DNA from: Streptomyces longisporoflavus
Lineage (GTDB): Bacteria; Actinomycetota; Actinomycetes; Streptomycetales; Streptomycetaceae
Assembly: GCF_014649775.1 (NCBI RefSeq)
Contig: NZ_BMTR01000017.1
Location: 124,001 to 188,000 of the forward strand
Reading direction: 5' to 3'
DNA length: 64,000 nt
Shown: piece after piece, positions 17,320 to 24,746 of the stretch
How the letters are laid out: each line of letters opens with the position of its first letter
How positions within the stretch are numbered: position 1 is the stretch's first letter
Notes under the pieces: generated by a model
The model's input: the letters and a program-made list of their open reading frames with translations, nothing else
The model's database searches: none
Told to the model about the DNA's origin: nothing
Position numbers and translations under genes: made by a program

Positions 17320-18059
17320 CGGCCGTTCCCCGACCCGCCGCCGTCCGCGACTCCCCCGTCCGGGGCGTCCCTGTTCGCGGCGCCCCCGTCCGGGGCTGCC
17401 TCGTCCGGTGCGTCCGCCCCGTCCGGAACCTCCCCGGGGATCTCCCGGTCCACGAAGGCGAGCCGCAGCACGCTGACGGGCCGCGTGTTCCCGGGGCGCT
17501 CGTCCGCCGCCCGGTCCTCGTAGGGCTGCAGCAGTGCCTCGATGCGCTCGCCGATCTCCGTCAACTCCTCGGGGGTGAGATGGAGGAGCGAGTCGGTGAA
17601 CTGCTCGGCCTCGCGCCAGGCGCGCGGCAGCCGGTGCCGCTGCTCCATGGCCCCGACGGCACGGTCGAAGTACCGCCGGGCGACCGCCGCGCTCAGCGCG
17701 TCCGAGGCCTCGGCCACGGTCGCGTCCTCGCTGTAGCCGGGCCAGTCGGTGAACCGGGCGGTCGCCCGCCAGGGCTTCTCGCGCCCCCGGCCGCCGGGCG
17801 CCACCTCGACGAGTCCGTACTTCGCGAGGATCCGGAGGTGGTACGAGCAGCTGGCGACGGACTCGCCGGTCAGCTCGGCGGCGCGGGTGGCCGTGAAGGG
17901 GCCGCTGCGCCGCAGCAGGCCGACCAGGGTCATGCGGGTGGGGTGGGCGTAGGCGCGCAGGGCGCGGGGGTCGGTGAGGCGGATGCTGCGGGGCGGGGCG
18001 CCGCTCCCGGCCGCATCGGCCGCATCGGCCGGCTCGGGGGTCTCGGGGGTCTCGGGCAT
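17316..18059 (-). CDS. ArsR-type helix-turn-helix regulator
   Basis: A 247-residue regulator with an ArsR-like winged helix at residues about 33-105 (YAHPTRMTLVGLLRRSGPFT, SCSYHLRILAKYGLVEV), followed by a helical domain and a low-complexity Asp/Ala/Gly-rich tail of about 45 residues. No metal-binding Cys cluster is visible, so a small-molecule ligand is more likely than a metal. It is the first gene of a two-gene operon with the MFS pump. Two palindromes just before its start suggest autoregulation. Confidence 0.9.
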   Translation of the reverse strand: MPETPETPEPADAADAAGSGAPPRSIRLTDPRALRAYAHPTRMTLVGLLRRSGPFTATRAAELTGESVASCSYHLRILAKYGLVEVAPGGRGREKPWRATARFTDWPGYSEDATVAEASDALSAAVARRYFDRAVGAMEQRHRLPRAWREAEQFTDSLLHLTPEELTEIGERIEALLQPYEDRAADERPGNTRPVSVLRLAFVDREIPGEVPDGADAPDEAAPDGGAANRDAPDGGVADGGGSGNGR

Positions 18060-18063
18060 GATG

Positions 18064-18091
18064 TAAAGCTATCTTTAGAAAGACTCCTTTA
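18064..18091. promoter_or_regulatory. tandem operator of the ArsR/MFS operon
   Basis: Two palindromes sit side by side: TAAAG-CTAT-CTTTA (18064-18077, perfect) and GAAAG-ACTC-CTTTA (18078-18091, one mismatch). They begin five bases before the ArsR start in a stretch of only about 40% GC. This is the arrangement expected for cooperative binding of two ArsR dimers. The same region is upstream of choA. Confidence 0.5.
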
Positions 18092-18207
18092 CAAGCATTC
18101 GCGCATTGGTACAAGATCGGACAGAAGTTACCTCTAGGTATGCAGTGACTTAATGCGCCAGTAGCAGTAGAACTCGTTCCCATTCCTACGAGAGTGAGGA
18201 ACATCAC

Positions 18208-19857
18208 ATGAGTGGCACCACCATGCGTATTGATGGCTCAGAGGGTGTGACGCGTCGAAGATTCATTGCTGGAACTGGTTCTATTCTTGGCGCCGTCACG
18301 CTCTCCGCTCAGGCACTCCCCGCAACCGCCCGCGAACAGTCCACGGCCGCGGCCGGACCCATCGGCGACGGGGCCCGCGTCCCCGTACTGATCATCGGCA
18401 CCGGGTACGGCGGCTCCGTCGCCGCCCTGCGCCTGGCCCAGGGCGGCGTCGACGTCCACATGATCGAGATGGGCATGGCCTGGGACACCCCCGGCTCGGA
18501 CGGCAAGATCTTCGCCCACACGACCTCGCCCGACGGCCGCTCCTACTGGCTGCGCACCAAGACCAAACAGCCCTTGAGCAACTTCCTCGGCTTCCCGATC
18601 GACAAGACCATCCCCCGCTACACCGGCATCCTCGACGCCGAGGAGATGGGCGGGATCATCGTCTACCAGGGCCGTGGCGTCGGCGGCGGCTCCCTGGTCA
18701 ACGGCGGCATGGCGGTCACGCCCAAGCGCGAGAACTTCGGCGCCATCCTCCCGTCGGTCAGCGCCGACGAGATGTACTCCACCTACTATCCGCGCGCCAA
18801 CGCCGGTCTCGGCGTCAGCGCCATCGACCCGGCCTGGTTCGACGGCGTCGACTGCTACCAGTACTCGCGGGTCGGCCGTAAGCACGCCCAGCGTTCCGGC
18901 TTCCCGTTCATCTTCGTGCCCGGCGTCTATGACTGGGACTACATGAAGCAGGAGGCGGCAGGAACGGTCCCCAAGTCGGCTGTCAGCGGCGAGATCCTCT
19001 ACGGCAACAACTACGGCAAGAAGTCACTCCAGAAGACCTACATCGCCAAGGCCACCGCGACCGGCAAGGTCACCATCTCCCCGCTGCACAAGGTGACTTC
19101 GGTCCGCCCCGCGTCCGGCGGCGGCTACACCGTCGTCATCGAGCAGCTCGACACCGGCGGCACCACCACCGCCACCAAGTCCGTGACCGCGGACAAGGTG
19201 TTCTTCGCCGCCGGCAGCGTCGGTACCAGCAAACTCCTCGTCAAACTGAAAGCCACCGGCGCGCTGCCGAACCTCAACGGCGAGATCGGCAAGGGCTGGG
19301 GCGACAACGGCAACGTCATGTGCGGCCGCGCCAACCACATGTGGGACGCCACCGGCAAGGTCCAGTCGGCCATCCCCACGGGCGGCATCGACAACTGGGC
19401 GGCGGGCGGCGCCTTCGCCGAGGTCGCACCGCTGCCCACCGGCATCGAGACGTACGCCTCGTTCTACCTCTCGATCACCAAGAACCCGAACCGCGCCGCG
19501 TTCTCCTGGCATGCCGCGGCGGGCAAGGTCGAGCTGAACTGGCAGACGGCCTGGAAGCAGCCGTCGATCGACGCCGCCAAGACCATCTTCGACAAAATCA
19601 ACTCGAAGGAAGGGACGATCTACCGCACCGATCTGTTCGGCACGTACAAGATCTGGGGCGACCACCTCACGTACCACCCGCTGGGCGGCGCGGTCCTGAA
19701 CAAGGCGACCGACAACTACGGTCGCCTGCACGGCTATTCGGGGCTCTACGTCATCGACGGCTCGCTCATCCCCGGCAACACGAGCGTCAACCCGTTCGTC
19801 ACCATCACGGCGCTCGCCGAGCGGAACATCGAGAAGATCATCGCGACCGATCTGTAG
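18208..19857 (+). CDS. choA: secreted cholesterol oxidase
   Basis: A 549-residue FAD enzyme of the GMC family that oxidises and isomerises cholesterol to cholest-4-en-3-one, releasing hydrogen peroxide, outside the cell. A twin-arginine signal TRRRFIAG (about residues 15-22) and a cleavable segment to about residue 42 are present. VLIIGTGYGGSVAA is the FAD-binding turn. The active site is recognisable in FAEVAPLPTG (Glu), TYHPLGG (His) and NTSVNPFVTI (Asn), as in the Streptomyces enzymes of known structure. GTGAGGAA precedes the ATG. The first 100 bases are AT-richer than the rest. No partner P450 gene is adjacent. Confidence 0.96.
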   Translation: MSGTTMRIDGSEGVTRRRFIAGTGSILGAVTLSAQALPATAREQSTAAAGPIGDGARVPVLIIGTGYGGSVAALRLAQGGVDVHMIEMGMAWDTPGSDGKIFAHTTSPDGRSYWLRTKTKQPLSNFLGFPIDKTIPRYTGILDAEEMGGIIVYQGRGVGGGSLVNGGMAVTPKRENFGAILPSVSADEMYSTYYPRANAGLGVSAIDPAWFDGVDCYQYSRVGRKHAQRSGFPFIFVPGVYDWDYMKQEAAGTVPKSAVSGEILYGNNYGKKSLQKTYIAKATATGKVTISPLHKVTSVRPASGGGYTVVIEQLDTGGTTTATKSVTADKVFFAAGSVGTSKLLVKLKATGALPNLNGEIGKGWGDNGNVMCGRANHMWDATGKVQSAIPTGGIDNWAAGGAFAEVAPLPTGIETYASFYLSITKNPNRAAFSWHAAAGKVELNWQTAWKQPSIDAAKTIFDKINSKEGTIYRTDLFGTYKIWGDHLTYHPLGGAVLNKATDNYGRLHGYSGLYVIDGSLIPGNTSVNPFVTITALAERNIEKIIATDL

Positions 19858-19867
19858 CCGCGCCTCG

Positions 19868-19907
19868 CAGTGCCCCACAGTGCCGCTCAGTGCCCCACAG
19901 TGCCGCT
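19868..19907. repeat. two 20-base direct repeats after choA
   Basis: Two identical 20-base units (19868-19887 and 19888-19907) and a partial third copy fill the short gap between the convergent choA and AhpD-like genes. The role, if any, is unknown. Confidence 0.6.
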
Positions 19908-19921
19908 CGGCACAGTTCCCC

Positions 19922-20410
19922 TCAGTGCCCCGGCAGGACGCAGACCGCGTCGAGGCCGAGCACGTGGTTGAGCCGGCCGAACGCCAGCCAGGAACCGATG
20001 CTCATGCTCAGTTCCACGATCTCGCGCTGGCTGTAGTGCGCGGTCATCCGCGTCCAGAACTCCTCGTCGAGGCCATGGTGATCCAGGGCGTACCGCTCGG
20101 CGTACTCGGCGGCCAGGCGTGTCCGGTCGTCGAAGGCGTCGGTGGTGCGCCACTGGGTCACCGCCTCCGCGAACTCCTCCTCGACCTTCCGCCCCTCGCG
20201 TTCGGTCCGCCAGTCGAGGCAGAACAGACACCCGTTGATCTGCGCGACGCGCAGCCGGGCGGCCTCGAACTCCCGCAGCCCCAGGGTCGTGTGCTCGTAC
20301 ACCGAAAGGGAGAAGTTCGCCGCGGCCATGCCGATGCCGGGGACCATGTCGCCCCACACGTACCCGATCGGCTCCTGCCCCTCGGGGATGTCGATGTGCA
20401 TTGCGCTCAT
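19922..20410 (-). CDS. carboxymuconolactone decarboxylase / AhpD-like protein
   Basis: A 162-residue small helical protein of the CMD/AhpD family. The redox motif appears as INGCLFCLDW (CxxC, about residues 58-67), with the usual downstream pattern (HYSQREIVELSMSIGSWLAF). Relatives act as peroxidase or thiol-disulfide proteins. AAGGAG precedes the ATG. The start overlaps the stop of the upstream reductase (ATGA), which suggests a shared pathway. Confidence 0.9.
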   Translation of the reverse strand: MSAMHIDIPEGQEPIGYVWGDMVPGIGMAAANFSLSVYEHTTLGLREFEAARLRVAQINGCLFCLDWRTEREGRKVEEEFAEAVTQWRTTDAFDDRTRLAAEYAERYALDHHGLDEEFWTRMTAHYSQREIVELSMSIGSWLAFGRLNHVLGLDAVCVLPGH

Positions 20411-21489
20411 TGCTTGCTCCTTCCGAGCTTGCCGGTCGCGGGGCGCAGGGGGATGTCGAGCGCGTCGTAGAGTCCGGGTTCCGCCGCCACGAGCCAGTCG
20501 ATGGCGCCGACCAGACGGCCGACCGCGGTGGCGTTGCCGCCCGCTGACCGGTTCTCGCCCTCGTCGGTGGCCTCGACCGTGACCTCGATGCGCGGCCGGC
20601 CCTCGATGATCACCCGGTGCGCGCCCGCGCCGCCGTCGGGCGGCGTCGGCCAGTCCGGTGCGCAGGAGGGGTGGATGCGGGTGACGTGCTCGATGACGAT
20701 GCGGGGTACGCCCCCGACGATGCCCTGCACCTCGAACCGCACCGCGCCCTGGGTGCCCGCCTCGAAGTCGCCCATCGTCCGTGTGCTCACCGGGGCGTCG
20801 AGCGCGCGGCGCTCCAACGTCTCGCGCATGTCGTCGAGTTCGACGCCGAGCGCCCTTGCCATCAGCCGGATCTGCCCGCCCCACACCATGGTCGGGACGG
20901 TCTCGGCGAGCATCAGGGGCTCGTAGTCCATCGGGTGCCCCATGCCGATCAGGTGGCGTACGGAATCCTCCTGGTCGTACGTGGAGTAGTCGAAGATCTC
21001 CTGGCAGCGGATCGCGTCGACGGTGCTGCCGAGTCCGCTGACCAGCAGCGGCAGTACGTCGTTGCCCCAGCCGGGGTCGACGCCGGACACGAAGAGGGAG
21101 CCGCCGCCTTCGGCGACCGCGGCGACGAGCGGGTCGCGCAGCTCGGGCGGGGCGTTGCGCTGGTCGTAGAGCGCGTACAGGGCGGGGGTGACGACGACGG
21201 CTCCGGCCCGGATCGCCCTGCCGATGTCGTCGAGTGCCTCGTCGGGACGCAGATCGCCGGAGGCCGCGTACACCACGGCCCCGGGCGAGGCGGCCAGGAC
21301 CGCGTCGATGTCGTCGGTGGCCGTGACGCCCAGTCGCCCCTCGAGACCGGCGAGGTCGGCCGCGTCGCGGCCGACCTTCCCCGGACTGTGGACGAGCACG
21401 GCCGTGAGCTTCAGCGCCGGGTGAGCCTCGACGGCGCGGATCGCCGCTCGGCCGACATTTCCGGTACCCCAGACAACCGTGGAAATCAT
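20407..21489 (-). CDS. NAD(P)H-dependent amine dehydrogenase / dihydrodipicolinate-reductase-like protein
   Basis: A 360-residue two-domain oxidoreductase. The N-terminal Rossmann fold has VVWGTGNVGRAAIRAVEAHP (GxGxxG, residues about 5-24) and GVDPGWGNDVLP in the middle. The C-terminal part resembles 2,4-diaminopentanoate dehydrogenase-like proteins. In actinobacteria such genes are often annotated as dihydrodipicolinate reductase, but they are not the lysine-pathway enzyme. It is the first gene of a two-gene operon with the AhpD-like protein. The substrate is unknown. Confidence 0.88.
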   Translation of the reverse strand: MISTVVWGTGNVGRAAIRAVEAHPALKLTAVLVHSPGKVGRDAADLAGLEGRLGVTATDDIDAVLAASPGAVVYAASGDLRPDEALDDIGRAIRAGAVVVTPALYALYDQRNAPPELRDPLVAAVAEGGGSLFVSGVDPGWGNDVLPLLVSGLGSTVDAIRCQEIFDYSTYDQEDSVRHLIGMGHPMDYEPLMLAETVPTMVWGGQIRLMARALGVELDDMRETLERRALDAPVSTRTMGDFEAGTQGAVRFEVQGIVGGVPRIVIEHVTRIHPSCAPDWPTPPDGGAGAHRVIIEGRPRIEVTVEATDEGENRSAGGNATAVGRLVGAIDWLVAAEPGLYDALDIPLRPATGKLGRSKQ

Positions 21490-21613
21490 GCGGCGGAGGG
21501 TAGCCAGAGGGCGTATCAGTTCATAGGGCCATGACCGGAGAGATTTCCGTCACCGCTGCATGCCCTGCGCGGTTCTGCATGCCCTGTGCGGGTTCGGTCG
21601 CCGTGTGCGGGTT

Positions 21614-22129
21614 CTAGCGGATGTTCACGTCGATGCACGCGTAGAAGGCGTTCGACGTGTCGCCGATGTTCCAGACGGCGAGCACCTTGTGCCTGCCGGT
21701 GGCGCTGCCGAGGTTGACCTGGTGCGAGACGGTGGCCGGGGGCTGCTGGTTGCCGCCGTCTATGGTCGCGACCTTCGTGCCGTCGACGAAGTACTCGTAG
21801 TTCGCGGTGCGGTGCCGGGCGGTGAACGTCCAGGTGAAGGTCTGCGTCCTGCTGACGTTGCTGACCTTCCATCCCTTGTTGTCGTCGTTGAGCTCGGCGA
21901 ACCTGGCGTTGCCGCCGCTGCAACTGCGCAGGCCCTTGGGGCCCTCGACGCTCTGCGGTTCCCATTTGATCTCGCCGCACGAGACCACGCCCGAGGCGCA
22001 CTGCGCCTGCCGGCTGGCCGGTGCGTTGACGTATCCGTGCGCGCTGGCCGAGCCGGTCGGCAGGGTGAGGGCGAGGACCGGTGCGAGGCCCGCACCGATC
22101 ATGGCGGCCAACTTCCGCTTCCTGTGCAT
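21614..22129 (-). CDS. secreted lytic polysaccharide monooxygenase (AA10)
   Basis: A 171-residue copper enzyme that cleaves crystalline chitin (or cellulose) oxidatively outside the cell. A signal peptide of 30 residues ends SASA, leaving His31 as the first mature residue, the first ligand of the copper histidine brace. The second is His106 in TARHRT. SCGEIKWEPQSVEGPKG and two Cys pairs match small single-domain chitin-binding LPMOs. AAGGAG precedes the ATG. There is no carbohydrate-binding module. A DasR-like site lies upstream (22201-22212), which fits control by N-acetylglucosamine. Confidence 0.95.
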   Translation of the reverse strand: MHRKRKLAAMIGAGLAPVLALTLPTGSASAHGYVNAPASRQAQCASGVVSCGEIKWEPQSVEGPKGLRSCSGGNARFAELNDDNKGWKVSNVSRTQTFTWTFTARHRTANYEYFVDGTKVATIDGGNQQPPATVSHQVNLGSATGRHKVLAVWNIGDTSNAFYACIDVNIR

Positions 22130-22200
22130 GCGTACTCCTTCACGGCGCTGTGGTGGGGGTGTGCGTGAAGTGCCGGGGCCAGATGTTCGCGATGGCCGAT

Positions 22201-22212
22201 TAGTCCAGACCA
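22201..22212. promoter_or_regulatory. dre-like site (DasR) upstream of the LPMO gene
   Basis: TAGTCCAGACCA matches the DasR-responsive element core TGGTCTAGACCA at 10 of 12 positions. It lies 72 bases before the LPMO start, where a repressor of a chitin-related gene is expected. Confidence 0.6.
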
Positions 22213-22303
22213 TAGACTTTGGCGAGACCCGGTCAAGGCCGCTTTCGGGCCACGTGCATGCGGTCTGCGCGGTGCGTCTGTGCGGTGCGTCTACGCGGCG
22301 CCT

Positions 22304-22846
22304 CTACCCCCGGCGGTGGAGCCGCGCCGAGAGGTGGTGCTGCAACGGCTGACCGACCGCCGCGAGATCGTGGACGAACGTGAGGGTGTCGGCGTCCGTC
22401 AGTTCGTAGCGGCGGCGGGTGGCCTCCACTTCCTTGGCCGTGGGGGTGCGGGCCACCTCGTGGGTGGAGAGGTCGATCGCGCCGTCGGCCGCGCGGCCCA
22501 CCGTGATCTCGGCGATGCCGGTCGGCTGGGTGATCAGTGCCTCCACCCGGCCATCGGGCTGGAGCCGCCACCAGCCGCTCTCCCGTGCGGAGGGCCGCAG
22601 CGGCGCGTCGTCGGCGTCGAGGAGCCAGGCCCGCGCCTCGTAACGGAGGAAGGGGCGGCCGTCATGGCTGAAGGTGACCTCCTGGGCGTAAGTGAAGTCC
22701 GCCTCGATGGTGGGGTATTCGCCCTGGCCCCGGCCGTGCCAGCTGCCCAGGAGACCGAGCACGGGCGCGAGCAGCGGGTGCGGCTCCGGCGCCTCGTCCG
22801 GACGGTGACCGTCGGGATACGGGTACTCGGGTGCGGGGTCGAACAC
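22304..22846 (-). CDS. nitrobindin-like heme-binding beta-barrel protein (FABP family)
   Basis: A 180-residue protein of the THAP4/nitrobindin family, a ten-stranded barrel that binds heme and nitric oxide. The family motif GxWxGxGxxxYPT appears as GSWHGRGQGEYPT (about residues 34-46). The C-terminal QHHLSARLHR offers the His expected as proximal heme ligand. Relatives are proposed to isomerise peroxynitrite or sense NO. It is divergent from the iron-regulated ABC pair and about 150 bases from its iron box. Shared control is possible but not shown. Confidence 0.9.
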   Translation of the reverse strand: MFDPAPEYPYPDGHRPDEAPEPHPLLAPVLGLLGSWHGRGQGEYPTIEADFTYAQEVTFSHDGRPFLRYEARAWLLDADDAPLRPSARESGWWRLQPDGRVEALITQPTGIAEITVGRAADGAIDLSTHEVARTPTAKEVEATRRRYELTDADTLTFVHDLAAVGQPLQHHLSARLHRRG

Positions 22847-22995
22847 GGTGTGCGCTCCAGGGGGTAGGTGCCGGTGCCGTTGCCGGGAGGAAGCCTAGGG
22901 GGCGCGAGGGCCTGATCCGGGAGGAAGCCCAGAGGGCGCGGGAGCCCGATCCGGGAGGCGGCGGCAGTGGCGGGAGTTCTCACCGGCGACGGCCG

Positions 22996-23014
22996 AAAAG
23001 TTAGGGTACCCTCA
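22996..23014. promoter_or_regulatory. iron box (DmdR1/IdeR-like) before the ABC exporter operon
   Basis: The 19-base site AAAAGTTAGGGTACCCTCA matches the DtxR/IdeR/DmdR1 consensus TTAGGTTAGGCTAACCTAA at 13 positions, including the central GTTAGG and the CCT of the other half. It ends 37 bases before the GTG of the first ABC gene, in an AT-richer patch, so iron repression is likely. Confidence 0.65.
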
Positions 23015-23051
23015 CTTGTATTTTCGTTGTCCGGCCTGGAGAGGGTGGCGG

Positions 23052-24746
23052 GTGAGTACATCAAGTCCGTCGGGGCGGGACGTCCTGAGAGAGTCGATAC
23101 GGGGGCAGCGGCGCGACGTCGCCGTCGGCGCCCTGCTCGGTTCCGGCCACCAGATAGGCGAGGCGCTCGTCCCCGTCCTGATCGGCGTCGCGATCGACCA
23201 GGCCGTCACCGACTCCGACACCGGCGCCCTGCTGATCTGCCTAGGCGTCCTCGCCGTGGGCTATGTGGCACTCGCCCTGAGCTTCCGCTTCGGCGCCATG
23301 GCCGGTGAACGTGCCGCGGCCCGCGCCGAGCACACCCTGCGCATCTCGCTCGTACGACGCGTGCTCGACCCCGGCGGCGGCGCCGAGGACGGCCGGCTGC
23401 CCGGAGTCCTCGCCAACATCGCGACCGAGGACGCCAAGCGGGTCGGCGCCGTCAACATGGCCGTGATGTCCGGCATCTCCGCCCTGACCGGCATCCTCAC
23501 CTGCGCCGTCGTCCTGCTGCGCATGTCACCGACGCTCGGCCTCGTCGTCCTGCTCGGCACGCCGGTCCTGCTCTGGCTCGGCCACCTTCTGAGCAAGCCC
23601 CTGGAAAGCCGCAGCGAGGCCGAGCAGGAACGTGCCGCCCACGCGTCGGCCATCGCCGCCGACCTGGTGTCGGGCCTGCGGATACTCAAGGGCATCGGCG
23701 GCGAGTCCGCGGCCATCGCCCGCTACCGCACCACAAGCCGCGACTCCCTCGGGGCCACCCTGAAGGCGGCACGCGCACAGGCCTTCCAGAGCGGTGTCGT
23801 CCTCGCGCTCACCGGATGCCTGATCGCCGTCGTCGCCCTGGTGGGCGGCAGGCTGGCCGCCGGGGGCAGCATCAGCCTCGGCGAGCTGGTCTCGGCGGTC
23901 GGGCTCGCGCTCTTCCTCGTCGGCCCCTTGGAGACGCTCTCCTGGGTCAACGCCGAGCTCGCCCAGGGCCGGGCGTCGGCCGGCCGCGTCGCGGAGGTCA
24001 TCGCCACGCCGCCCGCCATCGCCGCCGGCGGCCGCGGCCTGCCCCAGCCGGTACGCGGCGCGGTCCGCCTCACGGGCGTACGGCACGGCGGACTGCGCGG
24101 AGTGGACCTGGACATCGCGCCCGGCGAGCTGCTCGGCGTGGTCGCGACCGACCCCGCGCACGCGAACGACCTGATGCGCTGCCTCGCCCGGCACACCGAC
24201 CCCGACGCCGGCACCCTGGAGCTGGACGGCATCGCCCTGCGGGACTTCGACCCGGCCGAGCTGCGTACGGCGATGCTGGTCGCCGCACACGACGCGGACC
24301 TCTTCGAAGGCACCGTCCGCGAGAACGTCGCCGCCGCCGCGCCCGACGGCGGCGACCCGGAACAGGCCATGGCGGCGGCCGGAGTGACCCAGGTCGCCCA
24401 GACCCTGGCCGACGGCGAGCACACGCCGGTCGGCGAACGCGGCCACTCGCTCTCGGGCGGCCAGCGGCAACGCGTCGCCCTGGCACGCGCCCTGGCCGCC
24501 GAGCGGCCGGTCCTCGTGGTGCACGATCCGACCACCGCGGTCGACGCCGTGACCGAGGCCCGCATCGCCGCCGGACTCCGCGAGATCCGCAAGGGACGCA
24601 CCACGGTCCTGGTGACGACGAGTCCCGCACTGCTCGCGGTCACCGACCGGGTGGCGCTCCTTGACGAGGGCCGGGTCACCGACACGGCCCCGCACGCAAA
24701 CCTGATCCAGCGTCACGAGGCCTATCGCACGGCGGTGTTGTCATGA
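23052..24746 (+). CDS. ABC exporter half-transporter with degenerate nucleotide site
   Basis: A 564-residue fused membrane (residues about 25-310) and ATPase half-transporter. The ATPase is unusual. Where Walker A should be it reads GVVATDPAHANDL, with no GxxGxGK[ST]. Walker B is VLVVHDPTTAVD, with His and Asp in place of the usual Asp and Glu. The signature LSGGQRQRVALARAL is intact. It therefore needs the partner encoded next, with which it overlaps by four bases (ATGA). The GTG start has GGAGAGG seven bases upstream. The iron box at 22996 suggests a role in siderophore or iron handling. Confidence 0.92.
   Translation: MSTSSPSGRDVLRESIRGQRRDVAVGALLGSGHQIGEALVPVLIGVAIDQAVTDSDTGALLICLGVLAVGYVALALSFRFGAMAGERAAARAEHTLRISLVRRVLDPGGGAEDGRLPGVLANIATEDAKRVGAVNMAVMSGISALTGILTCAVVLLRMSPTLGLVVLLGTPVLLWLGHLLSKPLESRSEAEQERAAHASAIAADLVSGLRILKGIGGESAAIARYRTTSRDSLGATLKAARAQAFQSGVVLALTGCLIAVVALVGGRLAAGGSISLGELVSAVGLALFLVGPLETLSWVNAELAQGRASAGRVAEVIATPPAIAAGGRGLPQPVRGAVRLTGVRHGGLRGVDLDIAPGELLGVVATDPAHANDLMRCLARHTDPDAGTLELDGIALRDFDPAELRTAMLVAAHDADLFEGTVRENVAAAAPDGGDPEQAMAAAGVTQVAQTLADGEHTPVGERGHSLSGGQRQRVALARALAAERPVLVVHDPTTAVDAVTEARIAAGLREIRKGRTTVLVTTSPALLAVTDRVALLDEGRVTDTAPHANLIQRHEAYRTAVLS

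Noticed and set aside
20407..21489. DapB of lysine biosynthesis
   Set aside because: The length, C-terminal half and pairing with an AhpD-like gene differ from DapB; only the Rossmann part is similar.
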